Shown piece after piece: positions 19,850 through 29,722 of a stretch of DNA of 64,000 nucleotides. The position numbers and the translations under genes were made by a program. Every line of letters begins with the position of its first letter. Position 1 is the stretch's first letter. Below the pieces are notes generated by a model. The model was not told the DNA's origin. It saw only the letters and a list, made by a program, of their open reading frames with translations, and did not search any database. This DNA is from Piezodorus guildinii (taxonomy: Eukaryota; Arthropoda; Insecta; Hemiptera; Pentatomidae): contig CM041292.1 in the NCBI GenBank assembly GCA_023052935.1, positions 132,508,951 to 132,572,950 of the forward strand, given 5' to 3'.

Positions 19850-19874
19850 TGCCAATATTGCAACAGAGATTTTT
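19850..19874 (+). repeat. Inverted scrap resembling the PolB zinc-finger start
   Basis: TGCCAATATTGCAACAGAGA reads CQYCNR in the plus strand. It matches all but about three of 23 bases of the PolB N-terminal finger codons at 23504-23527, in opposite orientation. The similarity stops after about 25 bases. Confidence 0.45.
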
Positions 19875-19897
19875 TGATTGTTGCCGCCACACCTCAT

Positions 19898-22800
19898 CTA
19901 CACATCCGGTATGGAATAATGACCATGGGCCAAGGTACGAATTCCGTCGACTTGATGTCGCTTATCGTCGTGAGGCGAAAGGGATGTTTTAGTCTGTTCG
20001 ACGGAAAAGAGTTCGTGGTGCTTTGAAATTATTGAGCGAAAAGTAGTTTTGAACTCTTTTCCTTCGAACAGAGATGTGATGTAGTCGTTGAATGTCAGTT
20101 TCTTCTCTACAGCGATCTTTTTTATCCCTTTCGCCTTTTTCTTTTCTTTATCGGCGTGAATTCGTATCGAGTACATCTTAGCACGCAGTCCGACAAACTC
20201 AGAGACGGGCACTCCGTTGGCTTCGTCTTTAAATTTACCCAACACCTTTTTGTTGTGTGCACTGTATGCGGGGTGGTCTTGGGGGTAGTCTGATGTGTCC
20301 ATTTCGTCTATAAAATTTTGTATGTCTTTGTAAAAGTCATCAGTCCTTATAATATATAACAAACTGTCCGTGTCCGTATACATGAGTGTTAGTCTGTTCG
20401 GTCCGTAATGTGGTAATATCGTGTTGTAATGGAAATCGTACATTCGGACTTTGGATAGATCAAGGATGGCCATCCCTACGTAAATAGGTTTGTTCATCTT
20501 AATCTGTTCAAAGTCCGAATGTACTGCAACCAATGACTCTGTGTATACTGTCCTGTCCTTAAATGTAGGTTTTGATATGAGTTTGTTCAGTCGTCTTTGA
20601 CTAACTACAAGCTCAATCTTATGCCGTTTTCGAACATCTTCCATGAATTTGCCGAAAACGGCATTGTTCATGAGCTTGTAGAAGTCTTTGTCGAAATCGT
20701 TAGTCGCCTGTTGTCGATGTCTGGTGTTGAGGTCAATGTAACTACGAAGCCAAGATGATTGCCGGAATCTAAGTACTCGATGTACTCGAACTAACCTTAG
20801 TCCTAAGCCCATGGCCTGCTGTAGATTAACGAAATGCAAAACGTATTTCTCCCTGTTGCTCAGAGTAGCTAAAAGTTTTTTAAAATTTGATCCTGGGGGT
20901 ACCTTATTTTCTGGCAACAGAGGGAAATCGTTGTGCAAATCGTGCAAGCTTTCCGGATACTCTAAGTCGGCTTCAACTATGTAACCAAAAGGCCCGTCTT
21001 CAGGTAAGTTGAGCCAATCTAGAGTTTCCGGATTCTGAACCCATTCGAAACCGCCAGACGGAAGGGTTTTCGACATCGCCCACCCGTACAAGTTATTAGC
21101 GTCCAGATAGGCGATGTACGAAGTTTCCTCCTGGGGATCGCGACTTGGGTTCAGATATTTATTATTCGCCTTTCCATACCGGTGACTGCATTGGCACAAG
21201 CCACCCCTTATTCCCCGTTCGATCATTAGGACCATATCATAATCAGTCAAAAGATCTAATTGTACTCCCGTATACTTCAGCATGGCATCCCAAGCGAGTC
21301 CGGGTGCCGTGTAATACCAGGCCGGGTCCAGTGAATAAGCCCTCAAGCAGACATCTCTGAAATTTTCAAAGACGTCGCAAAGAAGCGTCACGTCTACCTT
21401 GAGGTATAATTCACTGTACTCGGCCAGGGTTCTGATATTAAACACGTCCCATACCGCTTGAGCATGCTGATAGTCCTCGTCTGAGATAGGCATTTCATTC
21501 AATTGACTATAAAATGCCTCCTTCGGGGGCAGAACCGTCTCCTGAAGTTTCTCAAACGAGTCCATGTAATCATAGGGGTACACTCCTTTTCTGATCACGA
21601 GATCCAAATGATCGGCGGGGAAGAATTTGCTCGTCTCCTTAAAATTAGGTTTCGGCAAATTCTTGGACAACCTATCGAGACTGGAAGCCATGAAACGAAA
21701 GGAGTCCACAAACCTAACGGTTAATGCGCCCACTGTCATTCCAAAGGAAATGTATTTTTCCTCAGAGTTGGGGATGACATCTATTCTTATCTTATTTTTT
21801 TCTTCTTCACTTAATCCATGCCCCAACTCTCGGACGATGAAGTGAGAGTCATAACCGCTAAGATTGTGGAATAGGACGGGTAGGAAACGTGGGGTTCTAT
21901 ACAGGATGTTACATTTGGAATGTGCTGGACCACGATACATCCCTGTGATGTGATCGTGATCCATCACTTTCCCATTGTCGGGAGTAAATGGGCGGGAACA
22001 GAGGTAACAGGATTGGGATAGATGGTGGGCTTCCATCTGCGATGGTGTCAGGGGTAGCATGTGCCGCTTCATGGAGTAAATCTGAGACACCTTCCCTGCT
22101 ACTTCCTTAATATAATTCATAAATTTTTCCGCTGAATCCTCACCTGTGTAGATGAAGGGTTCAGTGGGAAAATTTATAGGCAATAAGTGGCGTGGGATAT
22201 CATCTGATACCTTGACGTACGTGCAAAAACTCATAGGAAGGTGTCTCTGGTAGGGTCTCGTTTGTCTTGAATCTCCCGGCTGAATCTTTTCCAACATAGA
22301 TTCAAAATCAGCATAGACAACGAAAGGAATCCTCACCTGCCGTTGTATATTAATAAAAGATACCTTTTGAGGATTCCCTTCGTCGTCGCAAGCCGGGAGT
22401 ATGATGCGAGTAGCCTTATTATCCCCACAGTACTCCATGTGCTCCCTCACCCGCTCAGCGATGTTTCCCCCTCCTACATTAAAATGGGTGAAACATCGCT
22501 TACAGACGTGTCTTCCGCTGTGGTACCTAGAAATCTGCGACGCCACTAATTTATTGAAGTCTTTGATATAGGCGAAGTGACTTCGCCCATCCTCCGTTGT
22601 CAGCAGAAGTAAATCACGATGGTCAGCCTTCTCCTCCTTTACCACCTTCAGCGGGTACACGTCTCCTGTCTCTCCAATGCCAAAAACATTCACACTGATG
22701 TCATTGTGTCGTTCGAATGTTTTCACCTCTTGGAGAGGAGTGGGGAAGGAAATGCAGTCGAAGTTATATCTGTGCTCCAAGTTCCTATATTTGCTTACCC

Positions 22801-23548
22801 GTTGTCCGTCGCTGTCGATGAGGTGGGCTAGTATCGAATATTTAAAACACCGCTCGTCATTATTCTGGACATTAATTACAGCTTTTCTGGCGGCTATTTT
22901 AGGTGGAAGAGGTATATAGCTGGAGGCGCCTAGAGGTCTGAATCTATTTACCCTTAAGAGAAGACCGTCAAGACTTTTTAGGAACCAGCCGCTCCCTTTC
23001 ATTGCCATCTCTTCCATCTCGGTAGCCAACTTCGCATACATGCCACTGAGAATATCCAAGATGGAAGAGATTTCATACATAGCTTTGTTTTTGGTTTTGA
23101 AGGCACGATCACAGGACTCTCCTCTCACGTTTTCGTACGTGGCCTCCAAAACCAAATTGAATTTTAAGGGAGAGTCTGATTCCGCCCAAAATTCTGAAAT
23201 CAACCGATGCAGAGTGTCCGTCTGTTTGCACAGAAATTCTACTACATCAATTGATTCCGAACATGGGAGAAAAAAAGTCTTGAGGTCCCCTCCAAAGGAA
23301 GTTTCAATCTGGTATAAAGACCCCATAGCCGCCTCCAACCGCCTCCGCTTGGTCATGACGAGCGGCGTTTCTCTCAGGCAGTGGCGTACATGCTTCATCC
23401 ACTGTTTTTTAGCCTGGAAATTCTCTCCGCAGGAAACACATGTACGCCGTGCCTGTGAGGTTAAGCATAAGTTTTCATGACGAAGTTTATTATCCTCCCT
23501 GCTAAACTCTCTATTGCAATACTGGCAGTTATTATTGGTAGTTGACAT
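19898..23548 (-). CDS. Protein-primed family B DNA polymerase (1216 aa)
   Basis: Replicates the element. Two N-terminal C2HC zinc fingers occupy residues 8-28 and 37-57. The 3'-5' exonuclease has Exo I YADFES (D414, E416), Exo II HNLSGYDSHF (561-570) and Exo III YLKVDV (Y715, D719). Between Exo I and Exo II lies an endonuclease VII/HNH-like insert: C514/C517, MDHDHITG (529-536) and HSKC (543-546). Polymerase motifs are A YLDANNLYG (D816), B KLMNNAVFGK (958-967), C YTDTDS (D1059, D1061) and RAKMYS near 1127. All key residues are present and the frame is open throughout. Its GC content is near 50% in sampled lines, against about 30% for the integrase. The transcript probably starts at the TATA box at 23.94 kb. 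Confidence 0.97.
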   Translation of the reverse strand: MSTTNNNCQYCNREFSREDNKLRHENLCLTSQARRTCVSCGENFQAKKQWMKHVRHCLRETPLVMTKRRRLEAAMGSLYQIETSFGGDLKTFFLPCSESIDVVEFLCKQTDTLHRLISEFWAESDSPLKFNLVLEATYENVRGESCDRAFKTKNKAMYEISSILDILSGMYAKLATEMEEMAMKGSGWFLKSLDGLLLRVNRFRPLGASSYIPLPPKIAARKAVINVQNNDERCFKYSILAHLIDSDGQRVSKYRNLEHRYNFDCISFPTPLQEVKTFERHNDISVNVFGIGETGDVYPLKVVKEEKADHRDLLLLTTEDGRSHFAYIKDFNKLVASQISRYHSGRHVCKRCFTHFNVGGGNIAERVREHMEYCGDNKATRIILPACDDEGNPQKVSFINIQRQVRIPFVVYADFESMLEKIQPGDSRQTRPYQRHLPMSFCTYVKVSDDIPRHLLPINFPTEPFIYTGEDSAEKFMNYIKEVAGKVSQIYSMKRHMLPLTPSQMEAHHLSQSCYLCSRPFTPDNGKVMDHDHITGMYRGPAHSKCNILYRTPRFLPVLFHNLSGYDSHFIVRELGHGLSEEEKNKIRIDVIPNSEEKYISFGMTVGALTVRFVDSFRFMASSLDRLSKNLPKPNFKETSKFFPADHLDLVIRKGVYPYDYMDSFEKLQETVLPPKEAFYSQLNEMPISDEDYQHAQAVWDVFNIRTLAEYSELYLKVDVTLLCDVFENFRDVCLRAYSLDPAWYYTAPGLAWDAMLKYTGVQLDLLTDYDMVLMIERGIRGGLCQCSHRYGKANNKYLNPSRDPQEETSYIAYLDANNLYGWAMSKTLPSGGFEWVQNPETLDWLNLPEDGPFGYIVEADLEYPESLHDLHNDFPLLPENKVPPGSNFKKLLATLSNREKYVLHFVNLQQAMGLGLRLVRVHRVLRFRQSSWLRSYIDLNTRHRQQATNDFDKDFYKLMNNAVFGKFMEDVRKRHKIELVVSQRRLNKLISKPTFKDRTVYTESLVAVHSDFEQIKMNKPIYVGMAILDLSKVRMYDFHYNTILPHYGPNRLTLMYTDTDSLLYIIRTDDFYKDIQNFIDEMDTSDYPQDHPAYSAHNKKVLGKFKDEANGVPVSEFVGLRAKMYSIRIHADKEKKKAKGIKKIAVEKKLTFNDYITSLFEGKEFKTTFRSIISKHHELFSVEQTKTSLSPHDDKRHQVDGIRTLAHGHYSIPDV

Positions 23549-23561
23549 TTTTGATTTTAAA

Positions 23562-23869
23562 CTTTAAAAAACACAAATAACCCAAAAACTGTCAGATAGT
23601 GAAATTATAAAATTGAAATTATATACTAAGTCAAAATAAAACAAATTCAAGCTATTAATTAAAAAATTACAAAAAAAAACAAACAAAAAAACAAATTGAT
23701 TCCTCAAAAAAAAAAAAATTAATATTAAAACTAAAGAAAAAATGAAAGATGAAGCTAAGGATGAATTAAAAAAAATATATTCAAAGAAATAATTGAAAGA
23801 AAAGTTTGGATAATTTTTTTTAAACACTGAAGCACTGATAAGGCCAAAATAGAAAAAAATGGTACTCAC
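23562..23869 (-). other. Possible 5'-UTR intron of PolB (308 bp)
   Basis: Between the PolB TATA box and ATG lies a very AT-rich stretch bounded by GTGAGTACC (donor, from 23869) and a T-rich tract ending TTTTTTAAAG (acceptor, to 23562). An intron would place the PolB ATG about 15 bases into the second exon. This rests on splice-site consensus and base composition only. Confidence 0.35.
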
Positions 23870-23932
23870 AAGTTATCGAGATGTCACCTTGATGCTGGAT
23901 AAGAGAATGAGAAAGAGTTCTGAAAAACACAC

Positions 23933-23942
23933 CTATTTATAG
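23933..23942 (-). promoter_or_regulatory. TATA box for the PolB transcript
   Basis: GGCTATAAATAGG is a textbook TATA element on the minus strand, 385 bases before the PolB ATG. It sits just inside the right TIR boundary. It is the only one of the element's TATA boxes with a long leader. Confidence 0.6.
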
Positions 23943-23999
23943 CCGCCTTAGGGATTATCCGAGCAAAGTTCAAAGAGTATAGGATTAAGACGTGTGAGA

Positions 24000-24068
24000 A
24001 GGAGTGGGGGAAGGGCAGGGGAGGAGTGGGGGAAGGGCAGGAAAGGACTGGGGGAAGGAGTGGGGGAA
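24000..24068. promoter_or_regulatory. G-rich tandem repeat upstream of the PolB promoter
   Basis: Repeats of GGAGTGGGGGAAGGGCAG give at least four runs of three or more G on the plus strand with short spacers, which meets the G-quadruplex pattern. The reverse strand carries CCCCCACTCC, the same string found beside the CCAAT boxes in both terminal repeats. Confidence 0.5.
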
Positions 24069-25134
24069 GCCGAAGAGCCCCGAGAGCAGCCGAAAAAGCC
24101 CGAACACTCCCAAGTGTTTCTAAAAAATAGCGGCTAGCCGAATATTTCCGAGCTTTGCCGAACTCTTCCGAAAACATCGCAAATAGCAATTCTAAGGCAA
24201 AATTGTTAATTATAAGTAAATAATACATAGAAAAAGTAGAAAATGGTCTAAGAAGATGAGAAAATAACTAAAAATGTTGAAAAAATATATAAAAAATTAT
24301 ACTCGCCTACCGAAAGAGGTACAAGTTTTATATTATTATATATTTATACTTTAAGCAATTATTAGAACAAAGTTGATATTGACAAATTTATCTTGTTTAC
24401 GATTAAATCTTTTTACTATACTAAGAGATAAAACGTACAAGGTCCGCATTATATTTATATATATATACTTAAGAGGATAATGCTTCAAAGTCTCAGAGCT
24501 TAAGAAATCTTTTATCGCTACTTAAAATGTAGGATTAATGACCAAAGTTCACAGCTGTATAGGATTAAGAAGCCCTATAACGATGTTTATATTAAAGGCA
24601 TTAGGAAGGTTCAAAGTCCATGTTTACGTTTAAGCTTAAGGAACTTTTTATCGCTACTTAAAATGTAGGATTAAAGATCAAAGTTCAAAGCTGTATAGGA
24701 TTAAGAAGCCCTATAACGATGTTTATATTAAAGGCATTAGGGTGGTTCAAAGTACATGTTTCCGTTTCACATACCTGCATGCTTCAACATGATTCAAACC
24801 TGTTTGTACTTTCGCTAACCTGTTTCTACATGATTCGACATGTCGCTGCATGCTCGAACAGGTTTACATTATTTAAATGGTGACGTCATAAAAACAAAAG
24901 GGCGTCCGGGTAGACTCATGCTTTGTAAATTGTGACGTCATAAAAGAAAATGGCGGACGTGTAGACTCATGCATTATAAATACTAAATTAGCCCAAAACG
25001 TAGGGAAAAGAAAATGGACGCAGGGTAGACTCATGCTTTATAAATTGTGACGTCATAAAAGAAAATGGCGGACGGGTAGACTCATGCTTTATAAATTCTA
25101 AATTAGCCCAAAACGTAGGGAAAAGAAATTGGAC

Positions 25135-26151
25135 GCCGGGTAGACTCATGCTTTATAAACTCTCAAGTTAGGCACTCTGATTGGTTAACTAATGAAGGAG
25201 TGGGGGGGGGACCAAAATGTAAACAATGAGAAGGTTATGTAACAGTAAGGGAGGTTTCAAAAAATGTAAACAATAGTAAGGTTATGTCACAGTTTGAAAG
25301 GTTCCGTAAAAGCACACATTACAATTCGACCATCGGACCTAGCCGGGAGGAACTCTCAAGTTAGGTACTCTGATTGGTTAACTAATGCAGGAGTGGGGGG
25401 AGCAAAATGGCGGCCGAGTAGACTCATGCTGTTTACATTGTTACGTCATAATACCAATATGGCGTCCGGGTAGACTCATGCTTTATAAATACTAAATTAG
25501 CCCAAAACGTAGGGAAAAGAAAATGGACGCCGGGTAGACTCATGCTTTGTAAATTGTGACGTCATTAAAGAAAATGGCGGACGGGTAGACTCATGCTTTA
25601 TAAATACTAAATTAGCCCAAAACGTAGGGAAAAGAAATTGGACGCCGGGTAGACTCATGCTTTATAAACTCTCAAGTTAGGCACTCTGATTGGTTAACTA
25701 ATGAAGGAGTGGGGGGGGACCAAAATGTAAACAATGAGAAGGTTATGTAACAGTAAGGGAGGTTTCAAAAAATGTAAACAATAGTAAGGTTATGTCACAG
25801 TTTGAAAGGTTCCGTAAAAGCACACATTACAATTCGACCATCGGACCTAGCCGGGAGGAACTCTCAAGTTAGGTACTCTGATTGGTTAACTAATGCAGGA
25901 GTGGGGGGAGCAAAATGGCGGCCGAGTAGACTCATGCTGTTTACATTGTTACGTCATAATACCAATATGGCGTCCGGGTAGACTCATGCTTTATAAATAC
26001 TAAATTAGCCCAAAACGTAGGGAAAAGAAAATGGACGCCGGGTAGACTCATGCTTTGTAAATTGTGACGTCATTAAAGAAAATGGCGGACGGGTAGACTC
26101 ATGCTTTATAAATACTAAATTAGCCCAAAACGTAGGGAAAAGAAAATGGAC
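25135..26151. repeat. Tandem duplication inside the right TIR (2 x ~509 bp)
   Basis: GCCGGGTAGACTCATGCTTT starts at 25135, 25644 and 26152. The two intervening units are nearly identical, including the CCAAT box, ATGGCGG and CRE elements. The left TIR has a single equivalent unit. Confidence 0.85.
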
Positions 26152-26169
26152 GCCGGGTAGACTCATGCT

Positions 26170-26400
26170 TTATAACCTCAAACAGGGGTCACGTGATCAA
26201 AAAGGGGCGTGGCTTAGTGGTTTAGGTTAGGTCGATAAAGGAACACGTGACTAAAAAGGGGCGTGGCCCGGTGGTTTAGGTTAGGTCGATGGCGCGAACC
26301 AGCGTGGTTAAGGTTAGGTCGTGGTGGAAATTCAAATTCAAATCTCCCGCCATAGGTCACGTGACCAAATGCTGGCATCTGATTGGCTCCTCAAAAAAGT
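26170..26400 (-). promoter_or_regulatory. Right terminal control module
   Basis: Mirror of 10934-11116: three CACGTG boxes, two GGGGCGTGGC boxes and repeated GTGGTTTAGGTTAGGTCGAT in a ~52-bp unit. Confidence 0.55.
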
Positions 26401-26428
26401 GCGCCAGCTCGCCTGTTTTCCCTCTACT

Positions 26429-26434
26429 CATTTT
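26429..26434. repeat. Polinton target-site duplication, right (CATTTT)
   Basis: Partner of 10866-10871. Confidence 0.95.
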
Positions 26435-26785
26435 TTACAAAATTGATTTTTTTACATATTTGTATTCTCATCAATTAGTTTCATCTAAATCTCCTATTTG
26501 ATTTTATCGAATGAACACCTAAGCCCTTTATAAACGAAATTTAGAAATATAATTATTTTCTAAAGGAAATAATTACACATTTAATTTCGTTCCAAATTAT
26601 ACCAAAACATCTCATTTCATATCTTTAATATGATGTTATTAATATACTAAAAAAACAATTCTGGATTTTAATGCGAAAAGAATCAAATGAGCTAATTTAA
26701 TAAAATATTAATTAGCGATTTTCGCGCCTCCTGTAAAATTTCCTAGAATGGATATAGTACCTTTTGGAAATCAACGTCTCAATTG
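26435..26785 (+). repeat. MITE-B copy 1, right part
   Basis: Continues the MITE interrupted at 10871. The sequence ACAAAATTGATTTTTTTACA and what follows aligns with the uninterrupted copy at 61.8 kb. It ends with the inverted terminal repeat TAGTACCTTTTGGAAATCAA at 26755-26774 and onward to 26785. Confidence 0.85.
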
Positions 26786-27999
26786 AGGACGCTTGGCGTC
26801 TTCCAATTCAAAATCTCCGATTCTGAACCGAGCAAACTACTTACAAACGGCGATTTCTCCTAAGGCATTATCGCTACACACATGTACAAATTTTGTTAAA
26901 CGCCTTTGCACCAGATTTTCCTTTTCGGAAATAACAAATCATTAAATAGCGAAAATCAATTTTTTTCTCTTCCATTTTCCTTGCTTGAAACTGATAAAAA
27001 GCACTTTAACTAATCCTTTTTTCGAATGTGTAAACATGATTTTATAAACACAGAGAGGATTAAATTGAAATATTAAATAACGCTATGAACTTATTTTACA
27101 ACCCAATATTTCACAATGTTGCTCAAACGTTAAAAATAGTTCATTCCAAAAATTATCATTCTATCGGAACTAAAAAAACAAACATAATAAGCCATCCACT
27201 GTTAGCGGCTTTTCTATAAAAAAAAAAATCGAGTTTTCTCATTTTTAGAATTCAGCATTAGCTTCTGCCATTCCGTTATAAAATATAAGATGATGGACGG
27301 TTTCATATATTTATTCACGGCCATATCCCATTTCATCCAATATTCAAAAATATAAAAGTTTTGTTACGTTGGTTATTATACCAAAGCAATAAATATGTTT
27401 AATAAATGTATACCGTCATATGAAAATATATACATGTATATTTCACATTAATTATTAATATAAGCCGGACACTATTGATTGCATACCCTCCCTCTTATCA
27501 GCCATCTGTTGAAAAATTAGCCTCCTTCAATGCCTTATGAATTATCGCATTGATTAGGAATGTCAAATGGGAATCGAAATGGGTTTAATCCAAACCAACT
27601 TTAGAAAAATGTTGATTTTGTTCATTCTTTTGGTTTTAGGAAATAATAATTTTAAAAAAAATCATCTACTACTAAAAATTAAATCCTACACCAACCAGTA
27701 AAACCACCCGACGACTTTTGAGGCGGTGGCCTAGTGATGCCTTGATTTAACCGACTTTCGGAAGTTATCGTATTTGTTTATTGTAATTTTTTTTGCAGAT
27801 GGCAAATAGCAATGGATAACAAAAAAAAAAAAGAAATGTAAATAAAAAAATTATCTACTCTTTAGTTTTTCTGAATGTAGTGTAAGCTTTCGATTAGTTC
27901 TAACAAGATGAAAATCTATTTACCCCAATCTCTGTATCTTATCCCCCTAATCGCTCTTCATAGTCTACTGTGCTTCAGAATTCTCCAAACGTTATTGGA
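26786..27999. other. AT-rich DNA, nothing recognised
   Basis: No gene or repeat family identified. Confidence 0.5.
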
Positions 28000-28135
28000 T
28001 CAAGACCTGTGTTCTATCAGAGTGCTTTAAGTCCTGTCCTTTATATCTTATTTACTGCACTTTTGACAGATCGTGATATCTTTCTGAGAACATTTGCGAA
28101 TGTTGGTGCATACATATATTATCCCATTTAGATCC
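28000..28135 (+). pseudogene. Decayed Jockey-type reverse transcriptase scrap
   Basis: The plus strand reads LSPVLYILFTALLTDRDIF then LRTFANVGAY. This parallels LGPVLYILYTADIPTHPDTF-LATFADDTA in the intact Jockey copy at 50.1 kb. The catalytic ADD is lost. Confidence 0.5.
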
Positions 28136-28606
28136 TAAATTGGCATCTTGCAGCTAACAAACAATTATGTCCCAAACAAGACCTTACATCATAACATCAC
28201 TATCTTCACTTGTTTTACATCTTATACCAAATTCTCACACTTCAACAAGAACCTCTGGCATCTGAGCCTTGGACATCTCACCATTTCTGTAAATTTTAGT
28301 ATTTTCTTGCTTTTGGAGGATAAGGTGAATCGTAAAGTCGAATGAGCAGAAATTGAAAGGATTAAAAGGAATACCAATTTTTGAAATAAATCCTAAATGT
28401 TTTGTATAGTTGTTCTTTTACTTAGAAACTTTACATATAGAGAAAAGATTTCCTGCAACACTGCAGTACTTTAGTCCACTTGCTTAAACCTGTTTATCAT
28501 AATCATTCACATCTTTCTAATGCTCATTTTTTCTTGATTTACCATATCCATCTTACCTAGCTCTTGTTTTAGACTAGAGATACTACATCAGGTGGGAAAT
28601 ATACAT

Positions 28607-28842
28607 CTATCTCTATAAAAATGAATCCCCTTTTTCCTTGGTTGGTTGATCATCACGCGCGAACAGCTTGACCGATTACGGTAGTTCTTTGTTGTTTTTT
28701 TTGTTTTTTTTTTATGTTTATATCAGTCAGGAGAAGGATCTTATGAAAAAACCAAACAGAACAGTTACTTTGCTAGATATATTTTAAAATTGATTTTATT
28801 TTATTTTTTTCAGAACATCGTCTGTCGGTTCAGCTAATATAC
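28607..28842 (+). mobile_element. Helitron-like non-autonomous element (Lep1-type)
   Basis: It starts CTATCTCTATAAAAATGAAT and continues CATCACGCGCGAACAGCTTG ACCGATT. It ends CATCGTCTGTCGGTTCAGCTAAT. This order recalls the insect Helitron family whose copies begin TCTATATATAAAAATGAA and end GTCAGCTAGT. There is no coding capacity. The assignment is from memory of the family. Confidence 0.4.
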
Positions 28843-28878
28843 ACGCATTATCTATCAATATTCAATATATATATATAT

Positions 28879-29607
28879 TAAGTTTGTGTTGTTCTTAGGT
28901 TTCAGTCAATGAATAAACAATTTTATCTATGCGACGTTTCGAGAATTTATTGTTCTCATAATCATGCCTTAACAGTGGAAAAAATACAAAAAACAGAACA
29001 TTAATATTATTATACAATAATTAATATATGATGTTATTGTTAGAGATATAAAAAAGAGTACATTGAACAATGAATATTAATACAGTAGGTACATAGATAT
29101 TTTAAATTAGGATTTACATTAAAGATATTATTATAAAATACTTACAATTTTGGACAAAATAGTGTCTTAATTAGGCATGTTTAGCCTACAAGCTCTAAAA
29201 GAAAGAACACTGAAAAATAAAAAAGGTATTTTTAAATAAATATAAAAAAAAATGATTTTTTTTATTTTTTCAGTGTTCTTTCAGAGCTTGTAGGCTAAAC
29301 ATGCCTAATTAAGACACTATTTTGTCCAAAATTGTAAGTAATTTTATAATAATATCTTTAATGTAAATCCTAACTTAAAATATCTATGTACCTACTGTAT
29401 TAATATTCATTGTTCAATGTACTCTTTTTTATATCTCTAACAATAACATCATATATTGTATTAATTATTGTATAATAATATTAATGTTCTGTTTTTTGTA
29501 TTTTTTCCACTGTTAAGGCATGATTATGAGAACAATAAATTCTCGAAACGTCGCATAGATAAAATTGTTTATTCATTGACTGAAACCTAAGAACAACACA
29601 AACTTAA
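28879..29607. mobile_element. Penelope-type terminal repeats in inverted pair
   Basis: Arms of about 345 bp (28879-29226 and 29256-29607) are inverse copies around a ~30-bp AT-rich loop. The core GAGAACAATAAATTCTCGAA followed by ACGTCG resembles the Penelope long-terminal-repeat motif (compare GGGTCGAAACGTTGGCAAAC at 44.57 kb). After the right arm comes ATCAACAGTCGAGAACTGATC, resembling the tail of the 41-44 kb Penelope pair. No coding sequence remains. Confidence 0.6.
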
Positions 29608-29634
29608 ATTATCAACAGTCGAGAACTGATCAAA

Positions 29635-29637
<3 letters not shown>

Positions 29638-29717
<80 letters not shown>
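29638..29717. repeat. (TA)n microsatellite
   Basis: About 40 units with a single C interruption. Confidence 0.95.

Positions 29718-29722
<5 letters not shown>

Larger units (their letters stand above)
10872..26428 (-). mobile_element. Complete Polinton/Maverick element (15,557 bp)
   Basis: The ends are inverted (AGTAGAGGG...CCCTCTACT, beginning AG and ending CT as in the family) and flanked by 6-bp duplications. The gene set is that of a Polinton: protein-primed DNA polymerase B, A32/FtsK-like packaging ATPase, retroviral-type integrase with chromodomain, adenovirus-type cysteine protease and double-jelly-roll capsid protein. It also carries three small or uncharacterised conserved proteins. 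All recognised genes are on the minus strand. Only one frameshift (in the capsid gene) is apparent, so insertion is probably recent. PolB is clearly richer in GC than the capsid-side genes. No separate penton/minor capsid gene was recognised. Confidence 0.97.
24160..26428 (-). repeat. Polinton right terminal inverted repeat (~2.27 kb)
   Basis: Inverse of 10872-12770 with the same motif order. It contains about 15 copies of GGGTAGACTCATGC, CRE palindromes (for example 24881-24888, 24933-24940, 25048-25055), ATTGG boxes and AAAATGGCGG. A tandem duplication (period 508-509 bp) makes it longer than the left arm. Confidence 0.9.

Noticed and set aside
23564..24228. Two minus-strand frames upstream of PolB (101 and 114 codons)
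   Set aside because: The first is Phe/Ile/Leu-rich because of A-runs; the second spans the TATA box and a G-rich repeat. Both fit leader or promoter sequence, not protein.
26289..26501. Frames in both terminal repeats starting MARTSVVKVRS (also 10826-11011 on the minus strand)
   Set aside because: Both follow from the terminal repeat itself; they overlap CACGTG and GC-box motifs and run out of the element into flanking DNA.
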